A DNA stretch of 64,000 nt from Candidatus Odyssella thessalonicensis L13 (GCF_000190415.1 NZ_AEWF01000002.1:124001-188000); one strand, 5' to 3'; shown: positions 28,605 to 39,183, numbered from the stretch's first letter. A program made the numbers and translations. The notes: generated from the sequence alone by a model not told the origin.

Positions 28605-29717
28605 ATGTTTTCATTATATTCAATTTTAGGGCGTTTAAGCGCCCTTAATAAGTTTCCCATTTTAATCATCACCTTAATTGCATCGGTGGGATTTGCCATG
28701 CTTTACTCAGCTGCTGATGGCAGCTTTTCGCCGTGGGCCTATAAGCAGATGATCCGCTTTGTGGTTGGGATGGGGATTATGTTAGCCGTCGCCTGCACTG
28801 ACATACGGTTCTGGATGTCAATGTCTTATCCGATTTATCTCCTCTGTTTATTGTTACTAATTGGTGTCGAAGCTATGGGATTTGTCGGAATGGGGGCTCA
28901 ACGCTGGATTGACCTTTATGTGATCCAGCTTCAGCCTTCAGAGTTAATGAAAATTGCTCTCATTTTAGCACTTGCCCGCTATTTTCATCTGACGTCTCTT
29001 GAAGATACATTTAAATTTAGAAACTTACTTGTGCCTATTGGGTTGATTTTAATGCCAACCGTTCTGGTGATGCGCCAGCCTGACTTAGGAACAGCCATGA
29101 TTCTGATCATGTCAGGTGCCGTGGTGTTTTTTACAGCCGGGGTTAGAATCTGGAAATTCTTGCTGGCAGGCGGCGCTGCCTTGGCGGCCATTCCCATATT
29201 CTGGAGCATGCTGCATGAATATCAACGTAAACGGGTGCTGATTTTTCTAGATCCAGAAAGTGATCCAATGAAATCTGGGTACCACGTCACTCAGTCAAAG
29301 ATTGCTTTAGGGTCAGGCGGCTGGTTTGGCCAGGGGTTTATGAAAGGCAGTCAAAGCCATTTAAGCTTTCTCCCTGAGAAACAGACAGACTTTATCTTTA
29401 CCATGCTTAGTGAAGAGTTTGGCTTTATTGGGGGGCTTGGTCTGGTGTTTTTGTTTACACTGCTTCTCAGTTATGGCTTTCGCGTGGCCATTAATAGCCG
29501 GCTCCATTACGGCCGCCTGGTGGCTATTGGCATTAATTCGACCTTTTTCCTGTATGCCTTTATCAACATGTCGATGGTAATGGGGATGTTACCAGTGGTG
29601 GGAGTGCCGCTGCCTTTGGTTTCTTATGGAGGTACGGCTCTGTTAACCTTGTTGATGGGACAAGGATTGATCTTCTCAGCAAGCCTTTACAATGAAGCAA
29701 GAACGGGAAGATTTTAA
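28605..29717 (+). CDS. rodA: Rod-shape-determining SEDS protein RodA
   Basis: 370 residues, about ten transmembrane helices. SEDS-family glycan polymerase that makes lateral-wall peptidoglycan with PBP2. Motifs: FVGMGAQRWIDL (conserved loop), QPSELMKIALILALARYFH (the QPSE/K motif) and the C-terminal MGMLPVVGVPLPLVSYGGTA, which is the SEDS signature. The ~370 aa length and lack of an N-terminal extension favour RodA over FtsW. It overlaps truB by one base. Confidence 0.95.
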   Translation: MFSLYSILGRLSALNKFPILIITLIASVGFAMLYSAADGSFSPWAYKQMIRFVVGMGIMLAVACTDIRFWMSMSYPIYLLCLLLLIGVEAMGFVGMGAQRWIDLYVIQLQPSELMKIALILALARYFHLTSLEDTFKFRNLLVPIGLILMPTVLVMRQPDLGTAMILIMSGAVVFFTAGVRIWKFLLAGGAALAAIPIFWSMLHEYQRKRVLIFLDPESDPMKSGYHVTQSKIALGSGGWFGQGFMKGSQSHLSFLPEKQTDFIFTMLSEEFGFIGGLGLVFLFTLLLSYGFRVAINSRLHYGRLVAIGINSTFFLYAFINMSMVMGMLPVVGVPLPLVSYGGTALLTLLMGQGLIFSASLYNEARTGRF

Positions 29718-30583
29718 TGGTACACGGATGGATTATACTGGATAAGCCCGAAGGGATGACGTCAACCCGAGCGGGTAGTATTATTAAGCGCGTACTGAAA
29801 CAAAAGAAGCTAGGGCATGCCGGCACCTTAGATCCTTTTGCAACCGGAGTCTTGCCGTTAGCTTTGGGGGAGGCGACCAAGGTTATGCCGTATATGGTGG
29901 CGGACCAAAAAGAATATGAATTTGAGCTCACCTTTGGTGAAGAGCGGGACTCGGGCGATCGCGACGGCACCATTGTGGCTACCTCTAGCGAGCGCCCGAC
30001 TGCCGAACAACTACAGTCAGTACTACCCATGTTCATGGGCAAGATCTCTCAAACTCCTCCCATTTATTCAGCCTTGCGTATCGCAGGGGAACGGGCGTAT
30101 GAGTTGGCGCGTCGCGGTGACATTCCTAAAATTCCCGTCCGTCAGGTGATAATTAATGCTTTAGAGTTGTTACATTTTTCCCCAGAGTCAGCACAGTTGC
30201 GGGTTGCCTGTGGGCCGGGCACTTACGTGCGCTCGCTGGGACAAGATTTAGCCCGTGCCGTGGGAACCCTGGGATATCTCAGTCAACTGCGACGGACCCG
30301 GGTTGGAAAATTTTCATTGCAAGATACAATAAATCTCGATACTTTGAGAAGTAACGTTCAGCAAGAAGCTGAACTGAGTTATCTGCTGCCAATTAGGGCC
30401 GTACTGGACGACATCCCGGCGGTTCCTGTATCGGCGCAGCAAAAGGCCTATCTGCAGCAAGGGCGATCAATAACCTATTCGGGATATTACGGAAAAGTTA
30501 TGGCTCTTTGTGATGATAGCGAAGTTGCTTTATGTGAGGCCGATGGCCAGCAGCTTCAGCCGACAAGGGTTTTCAATTTATAA
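29717..30583 (+). CDS. truB: tRNA pseudouridine-55 synthase
   Basis: 288 residues. Makes pseudouridine 55 in the T-loop of tRNAs. N-terminal [14 protein letters not shown] and the catalytic-Asp motif [25 protein letters not shown] (Asp in GTLDP), plus [18 protein letters not shown] and [12 protein letters not shown]. Start overlaps the rodA stop. Followed by rpsO and pnp, the widespread truB-rpsO-pnp order of RNA-related genes. Confidence 0.98.
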   Translation: MVHGWIILDKPEGMTSTRAGSIIKRVLKQKKLGHAGTLDPFATGVLPLALGEATKVMPYMVADQKEYEFELTFGEERDSGDRDGTIVATSSERPTAEQLQSVLPMFMGKISQTPPIYSALRIAGERAYELARRGDIPKIPVRQVIINALELLHFSPESAQLRVACGPGTYVRSLGQDLARAVGTLGYLSQLRRTRVGKFSLQDTINLDTLRSNVQQEAELSYLLPIRAVLDDIPAVPVSAQQKAYLQQGRSITYSGYYGKVMALCDDSEVALCEADGQQLQPTRVFNL

Positions 30584-30599
30584 AATAAGGAAGATAAAG

Positions 30600-30869
30600 A
30601 TGTCGATTACAGCAGAGCGCAAGCAAGAGCTCATTAAAGAATTTGGTGTTAAAGCAAATGACACGGGTTCTCCTGAAGTCCAAGTTGCCATTCTAACAGA
30701 GCGGATTCGCAATCTTACAGGTCATATGTCTGATCATAAGAAGGATTTCCATTCACGTCGTGGCTTGTTGATTATGGTCGGACAACGTCGTCGCCTTCTT
30801 GATTATGTTAAAAAGAAAGATGAGCAACGCTATCAAAATCTTATTGCACGGTTAGGTCTACGCCGCTAA
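30600..30869 (+). CDS. rpsO: 30S ribosomal protein S15
   Basis: 89 residues, normal for S15, a primary 16S rRNA binder. [42 protein letters not shown] and the final RLGLRR are family hallmarks. The ATG at 30600 has AAGGAAGAT about 8 nt upstream; an upstream in-frame extension inside truB is not credible. Confidence 0.98.
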   Translation: MSITAERKQELIKEFGVKANDTGSPEVQVAILTERIRNLTGHMSDHKKDFHSRRGLLIMVGQRRRLLDYVKKKDEQRYQNLIARLGLRR

Positions 30870-30953
30870 TGGTTCAGTCCAATCACATTTATCTGCAATA
30901 TTTAAGCGTCCAGCGCTTTATGCTGCAAGTAATTAAAGTGTAATTGTAAAAGG

Positions 30954-30990
30954 GCGGGGAGTTCTGATTAGAAGGAACTCCCCGCTGTTG
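30954..30990 (+). terminator. Strong hairpin between rpsO and pnp
   Basis: Perfect 11-bp stem GCGGGGAGTTC / GAACTCCCCGC with a 10-nt loop, followed by TGTTGTTTAATT. Acts as an rpsO terminator or attenuator. By analogy with enterobacteria the rpsO-pnp leader could also be an RNase III target for Pnp autoregulation, but that is inference. Confidence 0.8.
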
Positions 30991-31103
30991 TTTAATTAAG
31001 GGTAGATACAGGGAACGCAGCGATAGCGAGCAAGATAAAAGGCTCTCTCTCCCTACGTTTCCGCAACGTAATCTGCCAACTCTTTAAAAAGGAAACAAAA
31101 TAT

Positions 31104-33233
31104 ATGTCAGAGTTTTTCAAAATTAGTCGCGAAGAAATTGACTTCGCTGGTCGCAAACTAGTCCTGGAAACAGGCCGAATTGCACGTCAAGCCGATGGTG
31201 CTGTTGTTGCGAGTTATGGTGATACCTCGGTATTATGTACCGTGGTTGCCTCCCGCAAAGTTGCTGCCGGTCAAAGTTTCTTTCCCTTGTCGGTTCATTA
31301 TCTAGAAAAGACCTTTGCGGTTGGTCGGATTCCGGGTGGCTTTAATAAGCGCGAAGGTAAGCCAACAGAAAAAGAAGTTTTAAACTCGCGCTTGATTGAC
31401 CGGCCTCTGCGCCCTCTCTTCCCAGAAGGATTCTTTAACGAAGTTCAGGTTGTTTGTACGGTTCTCAGTCATGATCTGATTAACGATCCCGCAATTCCAG
31501 CGATGATTGGAGCCTCTGCCGCTCTCGCTCTGTCAGGATTGCCCTTTTTAGGTCCAATTGCTGGAGCGTCAGTCGGTTATGTAGATGGGGCATATGTGCT
31601 GAATCCTACCCCAGAGCAAGCTGCTGCTTCTAAATTAGACTTGTTTGTTGCCGGAACAGCAGAAGGGGTGCTGATGGTCGAATCCGAGGCTAAAGAGCTC
31701 CCTGAAGAAGTCATGCTAGGAGCGGTAGATTTTGGTCATGCGGCTTTCCAGCCCATCATTAAAGCCATTAAAAGCCTCAAGAAAAAAGCTGGCAAGAAAG
31801 ACTGGACAGTCACCGGCCTTGGTGAAGACTACCAAGATCTTTACAAGAAGATTAAAAAAACCATTGAGAAAGACTTAAAGAAAGCTTACAGCATTACTAC
31901 AAAGGCAGAGCGCTACGCTGCAGTTGATGCGGCTTACGAGAAGGTACTTGAAAAAGTTGGGGTTTTGGAAGGGCAAGAACTTAACTTTGATATGGCTTTT
32001 GAAGCTTTGAAATCAGAAGTGGTCCGCGCTGATATTCTCGGGCAGGGTAAGCGCGTTGATGGCCGCGATTTAAAAACAGTGCGTCCCATTGACGTGCAAG
32101 TGGGCGTTTTGCCACGTACCCATGGTAGTACTCTATTTACCCGCGGTGAGACACAAGCCCTTGTAGTTTCTACGCTGGGAACTGCCCAAGATGAGCAAAT
32201 GATTGATGCCTTAGAGGGAGAATACCGGGAACGCTTTATGCTACATTACAATTTCCCGCCCTTCTCAGTGAATGAAACTGGACGCATGTCAGGCCCCGGC
32301 CGCCGCGAAATTGGTCACGGTAAACTGGCTTGGCGGGCAATCCGGCCCTTACTGCCAACTAAGGACCAATTCCCTTATACGGTGCGTACGGTTGCAGAAA
32401 TCACGGAATCCAACGGCTCCTCTTCGATGGCTACCGTTTGTGGTACTTCCTTATCCTTGATGGATGCGGGTGTGCCACTGCCGCGTTCGGTGGCAGGTAT
32501 TGCCATGGGACTGGTCAAAGAGGGTAAGAAATTCGCCGTATTAACAGATATCCTTGGTGATGAAGACCATCTCGGCGATATGGACTTTAAGGTGGCTGGA
32601 ACTGAAGTTGGTATAACTGCGCTCCAGATGGACATCAAGATTACCAGTATCACGTCAGAGATTATGAAGGCTGCCTTAGAGCAAGCTAAAGACGGTCGCT
32701 TACATATCCTCGGCGAGATGGCAAAAGCTCTCTCTAGTTCTCGCCAATCGGTGAGTGAGCATGCCCCGCAAATGACTTCTATGCCGATTAATCGTGATAA
32801 AATCCGCGATATTATCGGACCAGGTGGGAAAACCATCCGTGAAATTTGTGAGGTATCAGGGGCACGGATCGATATTGATGATGAAGGTGTTGTTAATATT
32901 TCCGGCTTTGATAGCAAGTCGATTGAAACAGCAAAATCAATGATTCGCAATATTGCCTGTGATCCGGTCGTCGGTGAAATCTATACGGGTAAAGTTGTTA
33001 AGGTTATGGATTTTGGCGCCTTTGTTAACTTTATGGGTAACCGTGATGGACTGGTTCATATTAGTGAATTAGCAACTGAACGGGTTGCCAAGGTGACCGA
33101 TGTGGTGCAAGTAGGTGACGAAGTTAAAGTTAAAGTTGTAGGCTTTGATGATCGTGGCAAAGTTAAGTTAAGCATAAAAGCCTTGCAAGCAACCAAAAAC
33201 TCTACTCAGGATAGCAACGCTGCCGAAGCTTAA
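31104..33233 (+). CDS. pnp: Polyribonucleotide nucleotidyltransferase (PNPase)
   Basis: 709 residues. 3'-5' phosphorolytic exoribonuclease of RNA turnover, trimeric, part of degradosomes. Two RNase PH-like cores (N-terminal [16 protein letters not shown]; second core with [28 protein letters not shown], cited as family landmarks), a KH domain ([20 protein letters not shown]) and a C-terminal S1 domain ([20 protein letters not shown]). AAAAAGGAAAC ribosome site upstream of the ATG. Confidence 0.98.
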   Translation: MSEFFKISREEIDFAGRKLVLETGRIARQADGAVVASYGDTSVLCTVVASRKVAAGQSFFPLSVHYLEKTFAVGRIPGGFNKREGKPTEKEVLNSRLIDRPLRPLFPEGFFNEVQVVCTVLSHDLINDPAIPAMIGASAALALSGLPFLGPIAGASVGYVDGAYVLNPTPEQAAASKLDLFVAGTAEGVLMVESEAKELPEEVMLGAVDFGHAAFQPIIKAIKSLKKKAGKKDWTVTGLGEDYQDLYKKIKKTIEKDLKKAYSITTKAERYAAVDAAYEKVLEKVGVLEGQELNFDMAFEALKSEVVRADILGQGKRVDGRDLKTVRPIDVQVGVLPRTHGSTLFTRGETQALVVSTLGTAQDEQMIDALEGEYRERFMLHYNFPPFSVNETGRMSGPGRREIGHGKLAWRAIRPLLPTKDQFPYTVRTVAEITESNGSSSMATVCGTSLSLMDAGVPLPRSVAGIAMGLVKEGKKFAVLTDILGDEDHLGDMDFKVAGTEVGITALQMDIKITSITSEIMKAALEQAKDGRLHILGEMAKALSSSRQSVSEHAPQMTSMPINRDKIRDIIGPGGKTIREICEVSGARIDIDDEGVVNISGFDSKSIETAKSMIRNIACDPVVGEIYTGKVVKVMDFGAFVNFMGNRDGLVHISELATERVAKVTDVVQVGDEVKVKVVGFDDRGKVKLSIKALQATKNSTQDSNAAEA

Positions 33234-33260
33234 TGCACCATTGACTTCTAATTTGATCAG

Positions 33261-33289
33261 AAGGGCGGCCTTAGTTGGCTGCCTTTTTT
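33261..33289 (+). terminator. Rho-independent terminator of pnp
   Basis: 7-bp GC-rich stem (GGCGGCC / GGCTGCC, one G-T pair), 6-nt loop TTAGTT and a run of six T. Confidence 0.88.
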
Positions 33290-33490
33290 ATTGATTAATA
33301 CTTAATAGGACAGCTTTGTTGCCTCTTTAAAGAAAACTGCCGAAAGGGATGACTCGGATCGGCTAATTCTAGTCCTTAATAAGGGCGAGTGAAGATAGGT
33401 AAGCTAATCAAGGTGACTGTTGATGAAGGCGAGGGGAAAGACCTCTCAGCAGCGAGTCGGCAGTGAGAGGTTTTCATCGGTCAGGGTTGC

Positions 33491-34888
33491 TTAACGGGTC
33501 GCGCAGCTGTCATTGCCAAGCATGTTCTGGGGAACAACATGCTTAGAAAACTCTTCTCTATTAAGCAGCCCTAATGCTTCTGCTGCATCGGCCAAAGTTA
33601 TATCGTCCCGTAAAGCCTTTTTGGCTACCTTGGCGGCATTATCATAACCAATCACTGGGTTTAAAGCAGTTACCAGCATCAATGAGTTATCAAGATTTTG
33701 TTGCAGTTTAGCTGGGTTTGCTTTAATCCCTTGCAAGCACTTTTCCACAAAGCTATCACAGCTATCTGCCAACAGATTAAGCGAATGCAAGATGTTAGCC
33801 GCAATCACTGGCTTATAAACATTCAGCTCAAAATTGCCTTGGCTCCCGGCCATGCTAACAGCTACATGGTTGCCCATAACTTGACAGCAGACCATGGTCA
33901 TTGCTTCAGCTTGGGTCGGGTTAACTTTGCCAGGCATAATAGACGAGCCAGGCTCATTTTCAGGGAGTTCAATCTCTCCCAGTCCACAGCGTGGGCCAGA
34001 GCCAAGCCAACGGATATCATTGGCAATCTTCATGCAGCTGGCAGCTAACACATTTAAAGCACCTGAAAAGGCAACGAGAGCATCATGGCAAGCTAAGGCC
34101 TCAAATTTATTCTTAGCTGTGTAAAAGGGAAGTCCAGTAAATTTGGCAACATTTTCTGCAAAAGCTTCAGCAAAGCCAGGCGGGCAGTTGATGCCCGTGC
34201 CGACAGCAGTGCCTCCTTGGGCCAATCCATAAACACTTTTCAATGCATATTCTATACGGTCGATATTGGCCTCAATTTGAGCAGCATATCCTGAAAATTC
34301 CTGCCCTAAAGTCACAGGGGTAGCATCTTGAAGATGAGTCCGGCCAACTTTAATTAGGGAAGAGAATTCATGAGATTTTGCAGCTAAGGCCTTATGAAAT
34401 TTGCGTAAGGCCGGTAATAATTTCTGGTGCGCCTCTGAGGCGACGGCAATGTGCATAACAGTGGGAAAAGTATCATTGGACGATTGACCGTAATTAACAT
34501 GATCATTAGGGTGAACAGGCTTTTTCTGGCCGATCGGATATCCAAGAATTTCACAGGCGCGGTTAGCAATAACCTCGTTGGCATTCATGTTGGATTGGGT
34601 GCCTGAGCCTGTTTGCCAAACGACCAGAGGAAAATGATTATCCCATTTGCCATGGACAACCTCTTCGGCAGCCTGAATAATGGCATCGGTGATTTCTATA
34701 TTTAAGGTTCCTAACTGCTTATTGGCCATTGCGGCGCAGTATTTTTGGATGCCCAGACCGCGAATAATCCCCAGAGGCATACGTTGATTGCCGATCCGAA
34801 AATTTTGCCGTGATCTTTCGGTTTGAGCTCCCCAATACTTCCCTTCTGGAATGGTAACTTCACCCATAGAATCGGTTTCTGTGCGCAT
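33491..34888 (-). CDS. fumC: Class II fumarate hydratase
   Basis: 465 residues. Interconverts fumarate and malate in the TCA cycle, iron-independent homotetramer. [15 protein letters not shown] is the fumarase/aspartase signature loop; [32 protein letters not shown] and NQLG-type N-terminal motifs ([24 protein letters not shown]) match FumC. It stands alone between pnp and a divergent exported gene. Confidence 0.97.
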   Translation of the reverse strand: MRTETDSMGEVTIPEGKYWGAQTERSRQNFRIGNQRMPLGIIRGLGIQKYCAAMANKQLGTLNIEITDAIIQAAEEVVHGKWDNHFPLVVWQTGSGTQSNMNANEVIANRACEILGYPIGQKKPVHPNDHVNYGQSSNDTFPTVMHIAVASEAHQKLLPALRKFHKALAAKSHEFSSLIKVGRTHLQDATPVTLGQEFSGYAAQIEANIDRIEYALKSVYGLAQGGTAVGTGINCPPGFAEAFAENVAKFTGLPFYTAKNKFEALACHDALVAFSGALNVLAASCMKIANDIRWLGSGPRCGLGEIELPENEPGSSIMPGKVNPTQAEAMTMVCCQVMGNHVAVSMAGSQGNFELNVYKPVIAANILHSLNLLADSCDSFVEKCLQGIKANPAKLQQNLDNSLMLVTALNPVIGYDNAAKVAKKALRDDITLADAAEALGLLNREEFSKHVVPQNMLGNDSCATR

Positions 34889-35169
34889 TTTTGCCCCCTG
34901 AATAAAAATACTTCAATTTTATTGTCCCGTAATCATTCAAAAAAGACAATCAAACGGTGTTATACTTTAGGGTACAATTGGAATCCTTTAAAAAAACTTA
35001 AGGAAAAACTCGCATTTCGCAAGGGAGGGGTTGTTAACTATTTTTTAGCATGTCGGACTTAGGAAGGGGCCCTTTAAAAATAAAATATAGCTGCATCATC
35101 CTTCCTAATTTGCCTCAGATTGACAAAACATTAATAATTTTAACTTATAACAAGGAGGTAAATATTTTT

Positions 35170-35772
35170 GTGGAGAAAGAAATGGAAAGGCTGTTGTCAA
35201 TTTTATCTTTGTATGCGGGCGTGCAAGCAGATGATAATTTAGAAACTCCCAAGAAGATTTACTTGTGTCCTCCAGCCGCGGTAGTCGCCCAAGCTCAGAG
35301 TGCAGCTAGGTACCAACCTGGCGCGCTTTCTTTTATTTACGCTGGTATTATTTTCACGTTCAAGGGGGAAAATATGCCCTATTTAGCCACTAAACTAAGG
35401 TGGGCTGAAGGTAAAATATTGAAAGATGGCTTTGAGCTTTTATGCATTTATACGCTTGGGAGTGACAACGCCTATATAACTTTCTCGGGGCGCATTAGTT
35501 TGGCAGCTTATCCTGCCGCCAATCAATGTAAAATGGATAATTTGAACACAGCCCCACAGGAATTCTCCCTCCCTAAGCTTTTATCTTGTGAAAATGATCC
35601 CCACAATTGTGCCGTCGTGTGCCCGCCTTTGCAACCAGCCTCTCTGGTGGATCAAGCCGGTAAGTTTGTCCAAAGCCATCAATCCGCTTTAGGATCTTCG
35701 GCAGAATTGCGCAAGCGTTTGCCCAGCGACCTACATCAGAGAGCCGGGATACAGAGCGCTGGTATTCAATAG
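35170..35772 (+). CDS. Small exported protein of unknown function, probably frameshifted near its C-terminus
   Basis: I chose the GTG at 35170 because AAGGAGGT lies at 35152-35159; the frame opens at 35050 without a ribosome site. The N-terminus (MERLLSILSLYAGVQA) is a short signal peptide. The mature part begins KIYLCPPAAVV and has Cys residues and a beta-rich pattern (FELLCIYTLG, YITFSGRISLA). About 13 codons before the TAG at 35770, a +1 shift opens a tail (GYRALVFNSDRFLVKGRH, stop TAA at 35801-35803). That tail aligns codon for codon, without gaps, with the end of a degraded copy at 37421-37617. The present stop is therefore probably not the ancestral one. Family not recognised. Confidence 0.7.
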   Translation: MEKEMERLLSILSLYAGVQADDNLETPKKIYLCPPAAVVAQAQSAARYQPGALSFIYAGIIFTFKGENMPYLATKLRWAEGKILKDGFELLCIYTLGSDNAYITFSGRISLAAYPAANQCKMDNLNTAPQEFSLPKLLSCENDPHNCAVVCPPLQPASLVDQAGKFVQSHQSALGSSAELRKRLPSDLHQRAGIQSAGIQ

Positions 35773-35803
35773 TGACCGCTTCCTTGTTAAAGGTAGGCAT
35801 TAA

Positions 35804-36147
35804 TCATAGGGTGCTATTGCCTTCCTAGTTAATCAATTTAACCTCAGGAACTGAGGCTGGTCGCTTAAGTTGGGGGGTGAACTCGCTTTATCATTGGTTG
35901 GTAGTCTGGTAGGTGGATGGCCAGAGAATAGACTAAATCCCTTTAGCTTAGACAATCTTTAGATTCTAGGAGAGCTTATTCCTGTGAAAGATAACGAGAG
36001 TAAAACCGTCTTATTCTTTTAAAAAACTAAATTTATTTATTAACTTTATTTCCTTCATAAGTAAATATTTCTTGAAAAGTATTGGATTTATTCCTATTTA
36101 AATTTTAATGGAAATTTTTTTATTAAATAAGTTTTTAAGAGTATATA
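35804..36147. other. Intergenic region with a small hairpin
   Basis: A perfect 6-bp stem CCTCAG / CTGAGG with 3-nt loop at 35842-35856 lies 39 nt after the ancestral stop of the previous gene and may be a remnant terminator. The 3' half is AT-rich promoter-like sequence for the next gene. Nothing else seen. Confidence 0.45.
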
Positions 36148-37326
36148 ATGAATAATATAAGTAAAATTACTAGTGTTTTAGTGTTAACAACACTTCTTAA
36201 TTCTTCTACTTTAGGCAGTGAGATAGGTAGTGAGATAGGCAGTGCTGAGGCAGGTGCAGAGCAGATTCTTCTCCATGCGACTGAGGAATTCTCGAAAAAG
36301 AGTCTGGATGATCCGCGTCAGTTGAGAGCATTTGTGCAAGAAATATTTGATGATAATAATATTTTGTCCTCTAGCGCCCTTGCCAGAGAAGTCTATAAAT
36401 TGATGCAAGCTCAGCAGCCTCCTGCTCGGTCGGCTTTGCCTAGCATGCAGGCTCCGGTGCCACAAAGAAATTACAGGCCTGTTCCGACAGGTGCAGCTTC
36501 TCAATCTATCAATCCTTTTCTCAGTGAACTAAGCGCGCGGTTACACGCCCGCTCCCAAACAGGACGAGTTAATCCAAACGTTCAACTAGAAATGGAAGAG
36601 CAATCTTACCGCTTAGCCAAAAAGCTTGCGGCCGAAGAACAAAAGCAGCTGCAAATGTTTAAAGATGAACAGCTGGCAAGAAGTTTAGCGGACATGACGC
36701 TCCATCCTCGAGAAGATATAAGTAACGATTTCGCTGTTGCGGCTGCGCTTGCTCAAACGATGGTAGAAGAGATAGCTTTTGGCAGCGGCGGCGGCGGCGA
36801 ATATAGTATTCCAGCTCTAAAAGTCCCCTTGTCGTCACGCGATCAACAAATTCTAAATCAAGCTGTAGCCGCTGTTCAGGAATTAAAAATGGATTTAGAT
36901 GTTCACGGGATGACACGTACTTTTGCCCGTAACCATTACCCAGCTATGCGTGAACTGGAGCAGAAATATCTGGGAATTACTTCTCATAGAACCATTGGGC
37001 TAGAAGGAATAATTAGTCAGATAAATAAATTTCTGGATAAAAATGAGGGGCTGGCTCCTTATAAAGTGGCAATAGCTAGTATCCTAAGCAAAATTCGCAT
37101 TTATTGGCAAACTCCTATAGATGGAGAGACGGGGGTAAACCTGCAGGAGCTTTTTTCCAATACATTTCTGGTTGCAGAAAGGTATGGTGATGCTGCCCTG
37201 ACTATTCTTAGCATAATATTAGCGGATAATCTTAATACGAATGGGGGCTGCCATCCTGGGGTAGCTGGAAGGTTAGCTTATCTTTATTTCTTGTTTGTTA
37301 ATGCAGGACTTAATGACAAAAAATAG
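36148..37326 (+). CDS. Exported protein with UIM-like helices and a Cys-containing C-terminal motif
   Basis: 392 residues, family not recognised. Residues 1-22 are a signal peptide. Residues 23-32 carry an in-frame tandem repeat (GSEIGSEI, 12-nt unit). Residues 90-120 are Pro/Gln-rich. Three short acidic Ala-rich helices follow: EEQSYRLAKKLAAEE (150-164), KDEQLARSLADM (172-183) and NDFAVAAALAQTMVEE (193-208). Their spacing resembles the ubiquitin-interacting motif (acidic, hydrophobic, Ala, Ser/Thr, acidic); the third fits best. After a Gly run, residues 230-390 form a helical domain ending in NTNGGCHPGVAGRLAYLY. Its single Cys (368) next to His is a possible catalytic or metal site. It lies between two copies of the gene family at 35170 and 37421. 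Secretion and ubiquitin binding are inferred. Confidence 0.7.
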   Translation: MNNISKITSVLVLTTLLNSSTLGSEIGSEIGSAEAGAEQILLHATEEFSKKSLDDPRQLRAFVQEIFDDNNILSSSALAREVYKLMQAQQPPARSALPSMQAPVPQRNYRPVPTGAASQSINPFLSELSARLHARSQTGRVNPNVQLEMEEQSYRLAKKLAAEEQKQLQMFKDEQLARSLADMTLHPREDISNDFAVAAALAQTMVEEIAFGSGGGGEYSIPALKVPLSSRDQQILNQAVAAVQELKMDLDVHGMTRTFARNHYPAMRELEQKYLGITSHRTIGLEGIISQINKFLDKNEGLAPYKVAIASILSKIRIYWQTPIDGETGVNLQELFSNTFLVAERYGDAALTILSIILADNLNTNGGCHPGVAGRLAYLYFLFVNAGLNDKK

Positions 37327-37420
37327 TAGCTCAACGAGAGTTAACTGTGTTGTACCCCGCAAAGATGGTTGCTTGACTAGATTTTTAGGACAACCGACCA
37401 CCAATTTGTCATTTAAGCAA

Positions 37421-37617
37421 TGATAATCTTATGAGGACAACCGCCAGGTTGTCCACTGCTGCTCCCAAACGCTCGAGGAGATTCAAACGTTAAGTTTGCT
37501 AGAAGCCATCGGTGGGCTTTAGGATCTTGGCAAGAATTGCATGACCGTTTACCTTTGACAGGTATCAAAGAGCTAGTTGTTAGTCGGGACGGTCCTCTTG
37601 ACAAAGGCATGCGTTAA
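37421..37617 (+). pseudogene. Degraded 3' copy of the gene at 35170
   Basis: The frame ending at TAA 37615-37617 reads RSHRWALGSWQELHDRLPL then GIKELVVSRDGPLDKGMR. It matches the end of the 35170 gene (QSHQSALGSSAELRKRLPS and, in its +1 frame, GYRALVFNSDRFLVKGRH) over 19 codons without a gap; nucleotide similarity also extends upstream to about 37425. There is no start codon or ribosome site, and a TGA interrupts the frame near 37430. This is a truncated duplicate, now 1 nt from the end of the convergent gene at 37618. Confidence 0.65.
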
Positions 37618-38334
37618 TTATTGGTTGCTAACCCATTCACCGTTGACCATTTTAGCGTTAATGAGGGAAGATATGGCCCCCAGCTGGGTTTGAGCTCGCT
37701 TTAATGCTGTTTGTGCGCTTTCTTGTTCTTTAACAACCACAGTATATTGTAAAGCGACCGAATCAATGGGGCCTGCATAGACGCGCAGATAGATAACTTC
37801 CTTGCGGCCATCGCTCGTATAGGTCAATGCTGCCTCGGCTATGTCATATAGATCATACTTATGCGTACTAAGCTTCTGAATGACTGACGCTCCAGCTTTG
37901 AGACATAGCCTTTGACTTAGAAGGCTCACATAGTTCGCAGCTTGAATCTGTTGCCCCATATAGGGCGATACAGTCAAGATTTGAGACCACTTGAACGGAT
38001 CCTCGTCTTTAGGAATAAATTCTAGTAGAGTGGAAGGTTGGCTCATGCTTTGTAGTGGCTTAAAACCCTTAGGAACTTTTAAGGAAAGGGTGACTTGCTT
38101 GGCTTGAGGATCATGCATATGCAAGTGGTTGATCGGTAAGAGCATTGCAGATTGGTTGTTATCCATAACGGACTTTGAATCTTGCTGGGAGCTATTAGAA
38201 TTCCCCCTTGGCGATGCCGCTGAAGCGTGCTGGGAGCCTAAGCATATTACGCTTAGACACAGAATCACTTTTAATGGACGTGAGCTATTAGCGGCTTTGC
38301 TGTCTGAAGAAAAGAGAGTTGTAAAAAAGGGCAT
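37618..38334 (-). CDS. Exported protein of unknown function
   Basis: 238 residues from the ATG at 38334 (the frame is open to 38412, but that extension lacks a ribosome site and spoils the signal peptide). The N-terminus has basic residues and VILCLSVICLGSQHASA, a signal peptide with cleavage after ASA. A Ser/Gln/Asn-rich linker follows, then a mixed alpha/beta domain with KVPKGFKPL, LLEFIPKDEDPFKWSQILTV and EVIYLRVYAGP. No catalytic motif recognised. Exported, probably periplasmic; confidence concerns the gene, not the function. Confidence 0.75.
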   Translation of the reverse strand: MPFFTTLFSSDSKAANSSRPLKVILCLSVICLGSQHASAASPRGNSNSSQQDSKSVMDNNQSAMLLPINHLHMHDPQAKQVTLSLKVPKGFKPLQSMSQPSTLLEFIPKDEDPFKWSQILTVSPYMGQQIQAANYVSLLSQRLCLKAGASVIQKLSTHKYDLYDIAEAALTYTSDGRKEVIYLRVYAGPIDSVALQYTVVVKEQESAQTALKRAQTQLGAISSLINAKMVNGEWVSNQ

Positions 38335-38688
38335 AGTAAGTCTTTTATGATAGTTGGTATTAAAAGATAAATGGGAAGAGAAGCTTATTATATCAAGAGA
38401 ATAAACTGTCAAAAAATAACGTGTCTATCAAAGGCGCTCTTAACAGAATTTTACTGATAAGTTTTAATCACGCTCATGGGGTAGCCAGAAAACTGAATTC
38501 TACAAAAAATAGTTAATTTCGGCAAATTTTTAAGCTCGTTCTTTCAGTGCCATAACATAAAACACGGGGACATGTTTTCAACAAAAGCTGTGGATAAGGT
38601 TGTGAGTCTGCGTTTTATATCTTGTTTTTCTACTAAAATTTCAGATAGTTAAAATATATGCTGAAAAATTAATCAATTGTTCATATTT

Positions 38689-39150
38689 ATGAAATCATCG
38701 TATATGCAACAGGCTTTAGAGCAAGCGTATCAAGCTATAAATAAAGATGAAGTGCCGGTGGGGGCAATCATTGTCTATAATAATAGGGTGATTGCGGCTG
38801 CGCATAATTTAACCCAGTGCTTAGGGGACCCCACGGCCCATGCGGAGATGCTTGCTATTAAGCACGCTTGTCAAATGTTAGGTCAAGGGCGATTAAGCGA
38901 GTGCGATCTGTATGTAACTTTGGAGCCTTGTGCTATGTGCGCAGGCGCTATAAGCCATGCTCGCCTTAGGCGCGTGTTTTACGGTGCCTATGACCCTAAA
39001 GGGGGAGCGGTCGATCACGGCCCGAGAATTTTTCAGGCCCCAACCTGCCTGCATCGGCCGGAAGTAGTATCGGGAATAAATGAACAGGAAGCTAGTAATT
39101 TATTAAAAAGATTTTTTCTTGCAAAACGTAAAAGTGATTCCTATATGTAA
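38689..39150 (+). CDS. tadA: tRNA-specific adenosine deaminase
   Basis: 153 residues from ATG 38689 (an upstream TTG at 38677 is less likely). Converts A34 to inosine in tRNA-Arg(ACG), essential for decoding CGN codons. Zinc/catalytic motif HAEMLAI (His zinc ligand and Glu proton shuttle) and PCAMC with the two Cys ligands are intact, as are DPTAHAE and GGAVDHGPRIF. Zinc-dependent cytidine deaminase fold. Confidence 0.96.
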   Translation: MKSSYMQQALEQAYQAINKDEVPVGAIIVYNNRVIAAAHNLTQCLGDPTAHAEMLAIKHACQMLGQGRLSECDLYVTLEPCAMCAGAISHARLRRVFYGAYDPKGGAVDHGPRIFQAPTCLHRPEVVSGINEQEASNLLKRFFLAKRKSDSYM

Positions 39151-39183
39151 AGTGTGCTCATATACAAAACTTTAGGTGAAAAC

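Noticed and set aside
30954-30990. A riboswitch between rpsO and pnp
   Set aside because: A single perfect hairpin with a short loop explains the sequence; no conserved riboswitch core is visible.
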